DNA from: [Leptolyngbya] sp. JSC-1
Lineage (GTDB): Bacteria; Cyanobacteriota; Cyanobacteriia; Elainellales; Elainellaceae
Direction: 5' to 3'
NCBI GenBank assembly: GCA_000733415.1
Contig: KL662191.1
Span: forward strand, 5,370,189 to 5,434,188
DNA: 64,000 nt
Shown here: piece after piece, positions 1-8,711 of the stretch
Position numbering within the stretch: position 1 is the stretch's first letter
Layout of the letters: every line of letters starts with the position of its first letter
Program-made: the position numbers and the translations under genes
The notes under the pieces: generated by a model
Database searches by the model: none
What the model saw: the letters and a program-made list of their open reading frames with translations, nothing else
Told to the model about the DNA's origin: nothing

Positions 1-679
1 CCCGTAAAGACTGATCATCCGCACATCCGGATGGGTACAAATCGCTTCCCCTACTTCAGCCTCCCCCAGTGACGACGTTGATTAAACCAGCCGGTAAGCC
101 AGCTTCGAGGGCTGTTTTTGCCAGTTCGATGGTCGTAATCGGCGTATTGGGAGCGGGTTTGATCACGACTGCATTGCCAGCAGCCAGCGCCGGACCCAGT
201 TTCCAAATCGCCATCATAAACGGATAGTTCCAGGGGGTAATGGCACCGATGACGCCAATTGGTTCGCGGCGAATCATGCTGGTGTAGCCGCCCACATATT
301 CCCCCGCTGCCGAGCCTTCTTGCCGCCGCACGACGCTCGCAAAGTAGCGCAGGTTATCAATAGCAAAAGGAACATCGCCACCCACGGTCAGTTTCAAGGG
401 TTTTCCGGCGTTTTGGCTTTCTAAGCGGGCCAGGGTTTCGCTTTTTGCTTCCAGCGCGTCGGCCAGCTTCATCAGGGCGGTACTGCGTTCTCCGTAGGAA
501 AGGGCAGCCCAGTCTACTTGAGCGGCTTTTGCGGCAGCAACTGCCCTTTCTACATCGGCTTTGGTTCCGAGCGCCACTGTAGCAAATGGCTTACCCGATG
601 CAGGCTCAATCAAATCTTCGCTGCCTGTTTCCACCAGTTCGCCGCCAATTACCATCGGATAATGCATTAGCTTGTTCAT
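1..679 (-). pseudogene. Aldehyde dehydrogenase, N-terminal part, frameshifted, runs off the left edge
   Basis: NAD(P)+-dependent aldehyde dehydrogenase, closest in feel to the gamma-aminobutyraldehyde/betaine aldehyde group. Visible family features are a Rossmann-side N-terminal region, the strand TPWNYPFMMAIWKLGPALAAG and the NVVTGGG segment. The ATG at 679 is chosen because GAGG lies about 7 nt upstream and the protein then begins MNKLMHYPMVIGG. The reading frame stops at 56-58 just after NVVTGGG. Reading on in a shifted frame gives AEVGEAICTHPDVRMISL, the expected next stretch of the family, so the stop comes from an indel at or near the C5 run at 63-67. A second shift near the AAA at 6-8 would restore the usual SLTG. 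The catalytic Cys and Glu would lie outside the window. This is either a decayed gene or homopolymer errors in the assembly. The family is certain; the exact substrate is not. Confidence 0.8.
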
Positions 680-1236
680 AAATGCCTCTTGAAGAGATGA
701 ATAGAGTATTAGCAATCACAGTAAGCATTAACAACAGCGTCCAGGAGCTGACCGGCGCTAAATTGTTGCAGGCGTAGCGACCAAACTACCCTTTCATGAT
801 GAAGACTGCCCCAGAGGGCTTCTGTTAAGCTTTACTTTATTTTCAGATTCTTCAGCCAAACTGTAGTCAAAGCAGCGCTGAGCAGCAGGAACAAATTGGG
901 CTAAATTGCTATCCTGAACTCCTATTAGCTACCGCAGCCTCAGAACTTGTTGAAATTTTTGCCAAATCTTTGTCAAACTGAATGGTTGAATTGGGGTGTT
1001 AGCATCCATAATCAGAGACTATTATCAATTATCAGGTTGTCAGTAGTCTATGTGGCTGACTGAGAGGCAGTGCCTGAAATTCCAGCGTCTGTACTTGCCT
1101 GAATTGGCTATGCTTGAACTTTGTCACTCTGGTTGTCACTCTAAAAAACTTTCTGTGAGGAGACTAATTCAAACCCATTGGTTTAGTTGCTCAACTGTAT
1201 CCTCTAGTTCTGTTTGATCCCCCACTCACAAAGCGA
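680..1236. other. Intergenic region between divergent genes, no gene seen
   Basis: This 557-base AT-rich stretch separates the aldehyde dehydrogenase (leftward) from the SpoIID-like gene (rightward) and must hold both promoters. I see no convincing ORF, RNA gene or terminator. Confidence 0.5.
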
Positions 1237-2964
1237 ATGACTAAATCTCAACCGTGGTTGCCCTGGCTAGGCGCAGTGCTAATTGCTGCCGGTTGGACGG
1301 TTACTATCAAGTCCAGCTACGCCCAAGATGCTCCTCCGAACCCCTCTCTGGATGTGGGAGTGGTGCAGCGGTTTGGCTCAGAACCAAGCGACGAAATGGT
1401 GATCAAACCCAAATCGGGCGACAGCGTGACGTTAAAGTTCAAAGTAAACGAGCAGGCACAGGCGGTCACGACTACCGGTAACGTTACGGTAAAGGTAGAG
1501 ATGCAGCCGTTGCCTAAGCCGAAGGTAACCGAACGGGTGGTGCTCAGTACGCACCGCAGTTTTGAGAGTGCCGAGGACAGTGCTACCCAGTGGAAATCTC
1601 AAGGTGTTGAGGTAGAAGTAGCGCAGCCGCGTCAGTGGCAGGTGTGGGCCAAGCGCGAAACCTACAAAACTCCCCTGTTGCGTCGGTTATTGATGCAAAA
1701 TCTGCGGGCCAACGGCTCCAAAACAGCCTTCATTGACACTCAGGTGCAGCAGCAAGAGCCAAAGGCCACTATTGCCGTCAATGGCGCGCGCTATCAGCAG
1801 GATGAGATGGAGTTTGCCGCTTCAACGCAGCAGTTTGAGGTGACGTTTAATCGTAACGACCATGGCACTCGCCTCTATGCCGGAACCTTGAAGCTCCAGC
1901 CCAATGCTTACGGTACTTACACACTAGTCAATCAGGTACCGATCGAGACCTATCTGCGCGGTGTAGTGCCCCACGAAATTGGTTTAGGTGCTCCGCCAAC
2001 CGCAATTGAAGCTCAAGCAGTTTTGGCGCGGACCTATGCTTTACGAAATCTGCGTCGCTTTGCGGTTGATAATTACCAGCTCTGTGCCGATACTCAGTGT
2101 CAGGTGTATTGGGGTTTGATGGGGGCTGCCCCTGAATCCGACCGAGCAATTGCGGCCACGCGAGGGATGGTATTGACCTACAATAACGAGCTAGTGGACG
2201 CACTCTATTCCTCCACAACGGGTGGTGTTACGGCTCCCTTTAGCAATGTTTGGAATGGGCCGGATCGCCCTTATTTACAAGCGGTAGTGGATTCGGTACA
2301 AAACTTGTGGGATCTGTCTCAGCGTAGCTTAGCCGATGAAGCCAACTTCCGCTCATTCATTAACCTGAAGCAAGGTTTTAATGAAGCGGGCTGGGATATG
2401 TTCCGCTGGCGAGTCGAAAGTCCGCTAACTGAGATTGCTCAAGATCTGCGCTCCTACTTACAAAGCAAGCAGCATCCCTTAGCAAACTTCACGCAAATCA
2501 AAGAACTGCAGGTAGTAGAACGCTCTCCGGCTGGGCGAGTTCAGCGCATGGAAGTCTCAACCGATCGCGGCTTGATCGAGTTAGAAAAGGATGAGATTCT
2601 GCGAGCACTCTATGCGCCCAACAGTACACTGTTCTATCTAGATCCTATCTACGAAACCCCTCGACCCCAGCCCAGCCCACAGGCTTCTGCCAATCCCCAA
2701 CCATCTCCAAATGGGCAGCCCATCCCTGCAGCTTCGGTGCCTGCTGCTAGTCCTGCCGCCAAAGTATTGAAAGGCTATGCCTTTATTGGTGGAGGTTTAG
2801 GTCATGGAGTTGGCATGAGCCAAACGGGCGCCTATCGACTCGGTGAACTAGGCTGGTCCAGTGAACGCATTCTGCGCTTCTACTATCCAGGTACTCAGCT
2901 TCAACTGTTAAACCCCAGTATTGCCTTTTGGCGTGAACCGGAAGTTGTCAGCAGCCAGAAATAG
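1237..2964 (+). CDS. SpoIID/LytB-domain protein with N-terminal SPOR-like region
   Basis: Exported protein of the SpoIID/LytB family, whose best-known member is a lytic transglycosylase trimming denuded peptidoglycan in Bacillus sporulation. In a cyanobacterium it most likely acts on cell-wall remodelling. Residues 1-30 look like a signal peptide ending near SYAQ-DA. Residues about 100-170 resemble a SPOR-like module. The SpoIID domain begins at about 215, with ETYLRGVVPHEIG at 237-249 and the AIEAQAVLARTYALR block at 256-270. A Pro/Ser-rich spacer (about 475-505) precedes the terminal HGVGMSQTGA block. At 575 residues it is longer than the second homologue at 15395. The ATG at 1237 has no strong Shine-Dalgarno sequence, but it opens directly into the signal peptide. 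Family membership is firm; enzymatic activity is inferred. Confidence 0.88.
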   Translation: MTKSQPWLPWLGAVLIAAGWTVTIKSSYAQDAPPNPSLDVGVVQRFGSEPSDEMVIKPKSGDSVTLKFKVNEQAQAVTTTGNVTVKVEMQPLPKPKVTERVVLSTHRSFESAEDSATQWKSQGVEVEVAQPRQWQVWAKRETYKTPLLRRLLMQNLRANGSKTAFIDTQVQQQEPKATIAVNGARYQQDEMEFAASTQQFEVTFNRNDHGTRLYAGTLKLQPNAYGTYTLVNQVPIETYLRGVVPHEIGLGAPPTAIEAQAVLARTYALRNLRRFAVDNYQLCADTQCQVYWGLMGAAPESDRAIAATRGMVLTYNNELVDALYSSTTGGVTAPFSNVWNGPDRPYLQAVVDSVQNLWDLSQRSLADEANFRSFINLKQGFNEAGWDMFRWRVESPLTEIAQDLRSYLQSKQHPLANFTQIKELQVVERSPAGRVQRMEVSTDRGLIELEKDEILRALYAPNSTLFYLDPIYETPRPQPSPQASANPQPSPNGQPIPAASVPAASPAAKVLKGYAFIGGGLGHGVGMSQTGAYRLGELGWSSERILRFYYPGTQLQLLNPSIAFWREPEVVSSQK

Positions 2965-3116
2965 GGTGCGCTCCTCTAGATATCCAGAAAGCGACAGACT
3001 CAAGATCGATACAACAAGGCAGAAGCACAAATCGCACTTCTGCCGGGAAAAGCTTTGCTAGTACCATTAGCCCTGAATAGCACTAAGTTGAAATAGTACT
3101 AAATAGCTGAATTAAT

Positions 3117-3140
3117 CAGAAGGCGACGAATCGCCCTCTT
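3117..3140. terminator. Possible hairpin terminator after the SpoIID-like gene
   Basis: GGCGA and TCGCC pair around a CGAA loop, flanked by AAG/CTT. It lies about 155 bases after the stop of the upstream rightward gene, and there is no true T-run. Confidence 0.35.
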
Positions 3141-3161
3141 GATTGTAAGTACCGTTTGTTT

Positions 3162-3208
3162 AGAGCCTATTCGAAAACCCCTTCAGGGTTTTGGAATTCA
3201 AAAGCTCT
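3162..3208. terminator. Imperfect long hairpin downstream of petF
   Basis: AAAACCC and GGGTTTT pair around CTTCA, extended by ATTC/GAAT and by an outer AGAGC/GCTCT pair. It lies 20 bases beyond the petF stop on the minus strand and reads as a plausible terminator in that direction. Confidence 0.55.
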
Positions 3209-3228
3209 GACAAGTTTTCGGAAAGTAG

Positions 3229-3528
3229 TTAGTACAGCTCTTCTTCTTGGTGGGTGATGATGGTGCAATCAGAAGTCGGATAGGCCACACAAGTCAAGAC
3301 ATAACCTGCTTCAATTTGATCGTCATCCAGGAAGGATTGATCTGACTGGTCAACTGTACCGGCAGTAATTTTACCAGCACAAGTAGAGCAAGCACCGGCA
3401 CGGCAGGAATAGGGCAGATCCAACCCTTGCTCTTCAGCAGCATCCAGGATGTACTCATCGTCGGGTACTTCGATCGTGGTATTCAACCCTTCAGCGTCGT
3501 TAATCAATGTAACTTTGTACGTAGCCAT
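3229..3528 (-). CDS. petF: Plant-type [2Fe-2S] ferredoxin (PetF)
   Basis: Soluble electron carrier that takes electrons from photosystem I and passes them to FNR, ferredoxin-thioredoxin reductase, nitrite reductase and others. The 99-residue product has the standard length of photosynthetic ferredoxins. The cluster ligands are visible as C42, C47 and C50 in PYSCRAGACSTCAGK, plus C80 in VLTCVAYP, and the C-terminus EEELY is the usual one. The ATG at 3528 is chosen because GAGAGG precedes it by about 6 nt; the open frame extends 11 codons further upstream without family support. It stands alone as a monocistronic unit with a hairpin downstream. Confidence 0.96.
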   Translation of the reverse strand: MATYKVTLINDAEGLNTTIEVPDDEYILDAAEEQGLDLPYSCRAGACSTCAGKITAGTVDQSDQSFLDDDQIEAGYVLTCVAYPTSDCTIITHQEEELY

Positions 3529-4349
3529 GTATATCCTCTCAGTGTTCGAAACGGCAGTCAAAGTTTACCTATCGCCCAGCTAGCAATGATTATCAAAGAA
3601 TCAAAGCTCATTCTGGACAAACTCTAATTCTGATACTACGGGAAAACCTTATATCTGTAACCAAAATTCAGCTGACTTGATGAATGGGATTCGTAATGAA
3701 ACCGGCTATGTTTAGCCTGAATTACTTATACTTTAGAATTATTTTAGGATCCCATAAGGTTAGCTTAAATACTGGCACAGAGCTAAAGTTTTGCTTAATC
3801 AACCGCCACTGCTAACATAATTAAGCTGAAGCTTTTTGCTGTTGGTAATTTGACCTTTGATCCCATAGGAAAGGCGTTTGTCAGCTGAGTAATATATAGC
3901 TTTCACTAGGGCTAAAAGCTGCAATGAATTAGCGGTAATTATTGTTTTAGTTATCATAATCATTCAATAGAATTTAATAGAGCATACTTATCGATTCGCC
4001 AAAATTGCTGCTTTTGAATTGCTGTCTGATTTGATTGCATAAGGGGTTGCATGAGTCAGATTTTTGAGTAGGTTCGTACATGATTTTGCAGATACTGAAT
4101 TCAGCTCCAGGGTCTGTAAATTTATTTGAGTTTGTGGCATCGCCTACCCTTGCTGAAGCACAGGCTAATCCAGCAAGTCCACTCATACGCTTGCGTTCCC
4201 GCAGGGTAGTGGACTAGAACCCCTGTCTAGTCTGCATGAGCAGACTTCCCCCACTAGCCCGCTCCCTATTAACCTGTTATTGATGCGCGGGTGGGAGATG
4301 ACGAAGCCAGACAATCGGATTGAAAATTCTGTACAGACTCTCAGTCGCC
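3529..4349. other. Long intergenic region with several hairpins
   Basis: About 820 bases without a supported gene. The petF promoter should lie at its left end. The right half (4176-4291) contains three strong inverted repeats, listed separately. A 70-codon minus-strand frame at 3974-4186 has no recognisable features. Confidence 0.5.
4176..4291. other. Block of consecutive inverted repeats, possible structured RNA
   Basis: AGTCCACT (4176-4183) is complementary to AGTGGACT (4208-4215). AGTCTGC-ATGA-GCAGACT forms a 7-bp hairpin at 4229-4246. CCCGC (4258-4262) is complementary to GCGGG (4287-4291). The elements follow each other in order just downstream of the CHAD gene (minus strand). They could be a terminator array, an ncRNA or a folded repeat; no named RNA family was recognised. 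Confidence 0.35.
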
Positions 4350-5342
4350 CTACTTAGACGTTGATAAACTGGGCGACAAAATCATCTGGTAGAGGGACCG
4401 GCGAAATTTTGTGTCTAGATATCTAAGTCGCGTCGCATCCCAGTCGGTCATCGCACTTGTCTGTTGCTGTTGAATTGCGTGGTTTAATTTCGGCATTTTA
4501 TCTGCGAGCGCCGAATCCAAGACATCATCTGCCAGGATTCCCAGAAGCACATGGGTATCTTGGACAATGCCCAAATTTTCTTGAATTTGCTTCAGTTCAT
4601 TCACCCATGCTTCAAACGACTTAGTGTAAACTTCGGTGAAAAACTCTGCCTGATAACGGGCATGCTTACAGGTTTTGCGGAGGTCATGCAGGGTTTCGCC
4701 ACCGTCACCAGATTGGTCTGCAGCTGCGATCAGCCAAGCCGGGTGCAGCAGCAATTCAGACAATAGTGGACTCAGCAACTCGGGTAAAACAGCCTCTAGA
4801 GGCAGTTGGGCCAGCGGGGTATACTCTGGTTGATCGAGCCAGGTTTTGTAAGCTGCCTTGAGATCGCCATACCGTTCTTCTGTAAGAGCAGATTTCACCT
4901 CAGCAAAGGCATTGTTGCGCTGTTTGTGTAGGTGTTTAATTGCTTGTTCAATTAACTTCTGCTCCGCTGCAGGAACCTGAGGATGGTATTCGTTCTGCAA
5001 CGCAGCGATCTGCACATCGAGGTCGCGCAGGGTTCCCAATACTTTCGTCAATGCCTGTACATGTTTGGCTTGGGCTGGCTTGGGCAGCTTAACAGCAACA
5101 CCAACTACCTGCAAAGCGGTCCGTAGCCGTCGAGTTGCAACCCGCATTTGATGCAGATGTTCGGGATCCTTATCCTGCAATACACCTTCTTCTTGCTTCA
5201 CCAAACGGTGATATTGCTTAGCAATTATTCTGTGAGCATACTCACCCAACGACAGAAATTCACCAGAGGCAGTCTTTTGTTTCGACTGCTTCGTCTGCTT
5301 AGCGGTTGCTTTTCGATCTACTTTCGTTGTCGCTTTTGCCAT
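4350..5342 (-). CDS. CHAD-domain protein
   Basis: A CHAD (conserved histidine alpha-helical domain) protein. CHAD domains bind polyphosphate and localise to polyphosphate granules. The start at 5342 (MAKATTKVDRKAT) gives 330 residues: a Lys/Thr/Gln-rich tail of about 25 residues, then the CHAD fold from about residue 30. Typical basic and His features are HLHQMRVATRRLRTAL, LGTLRDLDVQI and, in the second half, LHDLRKTCKHARYQAEFF. An in-frame upstream ATG would add 23 residues that read through non-typical sequence. No CYTH triphosphatase domain is fused. It is a single gene, and its role in phosphate storage is inferred from the family. Confidence 0.88.
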   Translation of the reverse strand: MAKATTKVDRKATAKQTKQSKQKTASGEFLSLGEYAHRIIAKQYHRLVKQEEGVLQDKDPEHLHQMRVATRRLRTALQVVGVAVKLPKPAQAKHVQALTKVLGTLRDLDVQIAALQNEYHPQVPAAEQKLIEQAIKHLHKQRNNAFAEVKSALTEERYGDLKAAYKTWLDQPEYTPLAQLPLEAVLPELLSPLLSELLLHPAWLIAAADQSGDGGETLHDLRKTCKHARYQAEFFTEVYTKSFEAWVNELKQIQENLGIVQDTHVLLGILADDVLDSALADKMPKLNHAIQQQQTSAMTDWDATRLRYLDTKFRRSLYQMILSPSLSTSK

Positions 5343-5638
5343 AAAACCAATCCCCACGAATGCCAACAGGCAATCCTGACCCCCTTCAGTGGTCGCAAAA
5401 GACTGCTGCATTCTTAATCAAGTACCAGCCTAAGCTGATTGTTGAGGTCACCCCCGGACTACCATCTTAAACAAAAACTTCTACCCTGGATGTCTTACCG
5501 ATTAGCTAGATGTGGGCGTAAAGCAGAAATACAGCTTGCAGCGTAGCTGATATTTGGCCAATTGCTATCTTGCAGTTCAAATTGCCCAACCAACTCAGCC
5601 ATGAGGTCCACCTGCATTAGTCAGCAACCAGTCATCAA

Positions 5639-6214
5639 TTAGTTACCAAAAGGACTGGTCACCTCTGGAAATTCAACGGCAGGAATTGCTGTGGGCGGAA
5701 TTTGGGTATCCTCTTCGGGGGCAGTGATGAACGTGAGGGTAGGTGCACTGAGGGTAGGTGAAGCTAGGTTGGGGGCCGCAAACGCGGGAGCATTGGACTG
5801 GGGTGAATTAAATTGCGGTGGATTTGCAGCCAAAGGATTAAAGGTTGGTCCGGTTAACCCAGGACCGCTCAGAGCAGGGGCACTTAAACTAGGGCCAACT
5901 AGTTGAGGAGCGTTGAATTGGGGCGCACTAAACGGAATTGGGCTGAGGGGTGGTGAATTTAGGGGTGAAGTTTCGACAACCGTATCAGGAAATTCAGTTA
6001 CAGGCACTTCTGGAGTCGGAATTTCTGGGGTAATGATAGTCGTGACCTCAGGCAAGGCTGGTGGCGCTAGGGCTGGTGGGTTGGGAATGCTTGGAAACAG
6101 TTGCTCGGTTTCAACGGTTGGAACCGTGACTTGCGGAATTTCTTGAGCAATTGCGCTGGTAGAAAACCCAACCGAAATGGCTAGCACTAGAGAGAGGTGG
6201 ATGCGGCTGATCAT
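5639..6214 (-). CDS. Exported Pro/Ala-rich repetitive protein of unknown function
   Basis: I do not recognise a family. The ATG at 6214 gives 191 residues with a clear signal peptide (ISRIHLSLVLAISVGFSTSAIAQ, cleavage after AQ). The mature part is disordered. The first half is acidic and Pro/Thr/Glu-rich. The second half is a run of short degenerate repeats of the type xAPxL or xGPxL (for example APQFNAPQLVGPSLSAPAL). Such sequence suits a cell-wall or periplasmic spacer protein. The longer open frame upstream of 6214 would place 45 Cys/Tyr-rich residues before the signal peptide and is unlikely. It may be fast-evolving or lineage-specific. Confidence 0.6.
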   Translation of the reverse strand: MISRIHLSLVLAISVGFSTSAIAQEIPQVTVPTVETEQLFPSIPNPPALAPPALPEVTTIITPEIPTPEVPVTEFPDTVVETSPLNSPPLSPIPFSAPQFNAPQLVGPSLSAPALSGPGLTGPTFNPLAANPPQFNSPQSNAPAFAAPNLASPTLSAPTLTFITAPEEDTQIPPTAIPAVEFPEVTSPFGN

Positions 6215-6961
6215 AGCTTGCTTGAGGAAAATTCTCTGATAGTAGTAATTATAGTGTCTCAAGCGAAATTGGTTGAGGCAGCACAAGCAAACAGCATAAG
6301 CAAACAGAACCAGTCGAGTTGAATTGCCGCATCGACTCAGCACTATCAACTCAGCAATTTGGCTGGAACGCGGCTCAAATAGACCTCAAGAGTGGCAGAT
6401 CAAAACTCGACTGAGCTAAAGTGGGTCAAGAATTGTAAAGGAATGTTTACAAATGCCGATTCACGACTTTGATGCGGCTGGATAAGCTTGCGGCCTGAAA
6501 GCCAAATTTGCCTTCTTAGGGCTTACTTCTTCTTCATGTTTCGTGGTATCGCTTAAAGAATTTTAGGGATTTGGTCACAAATAAGTTTACTTAACTTAAC
6601 AATAGGGTATCTTAGAAACAGGACTAATAAGTACAAATTCTCATTTGCCTGTTTCCCTGCTTGGTTCACTGATTGGTTCGTTTGACCTAATTGTTTGATT
6701 GACTAGTCGTCTTGGCGATTGCTTGGTCTGCTGAGAGAAGGTTATGGGAGAGGTGCAGGGTCACAGCTTCTTATTCCTAGGGTTAACAGCCTTGATTTGC
6801 GTTGCTCGCACCTTGTCTTCAAGTACGAGAGTACTCAGCATCTAGCTCCCACGGTTTAGATTCGATTGTTCTTTGCAGACTGAGCACAGGTTGCCCCAAC
6901 GTCGCTTACTCAGCAACCTGAATACCCTCTCTCTCTACATTTATTTGGGTAGGCTCTCATC
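6215..6961. other. Intergenic region upstream of ndhD
   Basis: About 750 bases between two divergent genes. It should contain the promoter and leader of ndhD. I see no gene or named regulatory RNA. Confidence 0.5.
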
Positions 6962-8575
6962 ATGAGTACGCAATTTCCTTGGCTAACTGTTTTGACCCTG
7001 CTGCCGCTAGTGGCGGCCCTTCCGATCCCATTCCTGCCTGATAAAACTGGCAAGACGGTTCGCTCTTACGCGCTCGGTGTAGGGCTAATCGAATTTATGC
7101 TGCTGGTTTACGCTTTTTGGCAGCATTACGACCTCAGTGATCCCCAGTTTCAGCTAGTCGAAACCTACCCTTGGTTGCCTCAAATTGGCTTGAATTGGTC
7201 ATTGGCGGTAGATGGCCTATCAATGCCGCTGGTGTTGCTATCGGGACTGGTGACAACTCTGGCGATTCTGGCCTCCTGGAAAATCACCCACAAGCCACGT
7301 CTGTTTTATTTTCTGATGCTGGTAATGTACAGCGCTCAGATTGGCGTTTTTGTGGCTCAGGATCTGTTGCTGTTCTTCCTAATGTGGGAACTGGAGCTAG
7401 TGCCGGTTTACCTGCTGATTGCGACTTGGGGCGGACAGCGACGGCTCTATGCCGCGACTAAGTTTATTCTCTATACCGCGATTGCCTCTATCTTCATCCT
7501 GGTAGCGGCCCTGGCAATGGCCTTCTACGGTGATACGGTGACGTTCGACATGCAGGCCCTGGGGCTGAAGCAGTACTCAGTTGGCTTTGAGATTGCCATG
7601 TATGCCGCGTTTTTGATTGCCTTTGGCGTCAAGCTGCCGATTTTCCCCCTCCACACCTGGTTGCCCGATGCTCACAGCGAAGCTCCGGCACCCGTTTCAA
7701 TGATTTTGGCCGGCGTGCTTCTGAAGATGGCCGGTTATGCCCTGATCCGCGTCAATATCGAAATGCTGCCTAACGCGCATGCCTACTTTGCGCCAGTGCT
7801 AGCCGTGCTTGGTGCAGTCGGGATCATCTACGCCTCTCTGACTGCTTTTGCTCAGGTGAATCTGAAGCGACGGTTGGCCTATTCTTCGATTGCCCACATG
7901 GGCTTTGTGCTGATTGGGGTAGCCTCCTTCACAGATTTGGGCCTCAGCGGTGCCGTGCTGCAAATGGTGTCGCATGGCTTGATCGCCGCCAGCCTGTTCT
8001 TCTTGTCGGGTGTGGCCTATGAGCGAACCCATACGCTAATGATGAACCAAATGGGTGGAATGGCAAAACAAATGCCAACCTTATTTGCCTTGTTTACTGC
8101 CGGAGCAATGGCCTCGCTAGCTCTGCCAGGAATGAGTGGGTTTGTGGGTGAGCTGTCGGTTTTCCTCGGTTTTGCCACCAGCGATGCCTACAGTACACCC
8201 TTCAAAGTCGTGATTGTGACTCTGGCGGCAGTAGGTGTGATTCTGTCTCCGATTTATCTGCTGTCGATGTTGCGGACGGTGTTTTATGGGGCTGAGCAGG
8301 GAGAGCTAGTCAACGTTAGCCTCACGGATGCTAAGCCACGGGAAGCCTTCATTGCCCTTTGCTTACTCGTTCCCATCATTGGAATTGGCATTTACCCCAA
8401 GCTGGCGACCCAAACCTATGATGTGAAAACTGTTGAAGTGGCTCAGCAAGCCCGTCAAGTGTTGCCTCTGATTGCTGAGCAACCCGTACATCTGAGCAAC
8501 CCGCTTAACCCTCACCTCAGTGCTCCGGCTATTCTGGGAGCCGAGGCCAAAGAGTTGGTGCAGGTGTTTAAGTAA
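6962..8575 (+). CDS. ndhD: NAD(P)H-quinone oxidoreductase chain 4 (NdhD)
   Basis: Membrane proton-pumping subunit of cyanobacterial NDH-1, in respiratory and cyclic electron flow. The 537-residue length fits NdhD1/D2 rather than the CO2-uptake NdhD3/D4 set, though that assignment needs alignment. The protein is almost entirely transmembrane helices. Family hallmarks are MWELELVPVYLLIATWGG, the proton-channel segment FGVKLPIFPLHTWLPDAH (functional Lys), and a conserved Lys before RRLAYSSIAHMGF. The ATG at 6962 opens into the normal N-terminus. No other ndh genes flank it, which is common for dispersed ndhD copies. A strong rho-independent terminator follows. Confidence 0.95.
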   Translation: MSTQFPWLTVLTLLPLVAALPIPFLPDKTGKTVRSYALGVGLIEFMLLVYAFWQHYDLSDPQFQLVETYPWLPQIGLNWSLAVDGLSMPLVLLSGLVTTLAILASWKITHKPRLFYFLMLVMYSAQIGVFVAQDLLLFFLMWELELVPVYLLIATWGGQRRLYAATKFILYTAIASIFILVAALAMAFYGDTVTFDMQALGLKQYSVGFEIAMYAAFLIAFGVKLPIFPLHTWLPDAHSEAPAPVSMILAGVLLKMAGYALIRVNIEMLPNAHAYFAPVLAVLGAVGIIYASLTAFAQVNLKRRLAYSSIAHMGFVLIGVASFTDLGLSGAVLQMVSHGLIAASLFFLSGVAYERTHTLMMNQMGGMAKQMPTLFALFTAGAMASLALPGMSGFVGELSVFLGFATSDAYSTPFKVVIVTLAAVGVILSPIYLLSMLRTVFYGAEQGELVNVSLTDAKPREAFIALCLLVPIIGIGIYPKLATQTYDVKTVEVAQQARQVLPLIAEQPVHLSNPLNPHLSAPAILGAEAKELVQVFK

Positions 8576-8608
8576 TGCTGAACCACTGTTGAATCATGCA
8601 ACCCGCTT

Positions 8609-8640
8609 AGACCGCTCACTGCGGTCTTTTTGCTTTTTTG
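8609..8640 (+). terminator. Rho-independent terminator of ndhD
   Basis: AGACCGC-TCACT-GCGGTCT forms a perfect 7-bp stem followed directly by TTTTGCTTTTTTG, 34 bases after the ndhD stop. Confidence 0.9.
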
Positions 8641-8711
8641 TTAGTGTTTGTTAGTGGGTTGAGAATGATGCTAGGAGACTGCTCGCAATCATTCTGGCTG
8701 TAGGGAACGCC

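Noticed and set aside
3974..4186. 70-codon minus-strand ORF
   Set aside because: No family features, no good ribosome site, and it lies in an AT-rich gene-free region that overlaps the hairpin block; probably a chance frame.
5691..6146. Gly-rich plus-strand ORFs
   Set aside because: Antisense shadows of the Pro/Ala-rich gene; the Pro codons on one strand read as Gly on the other.
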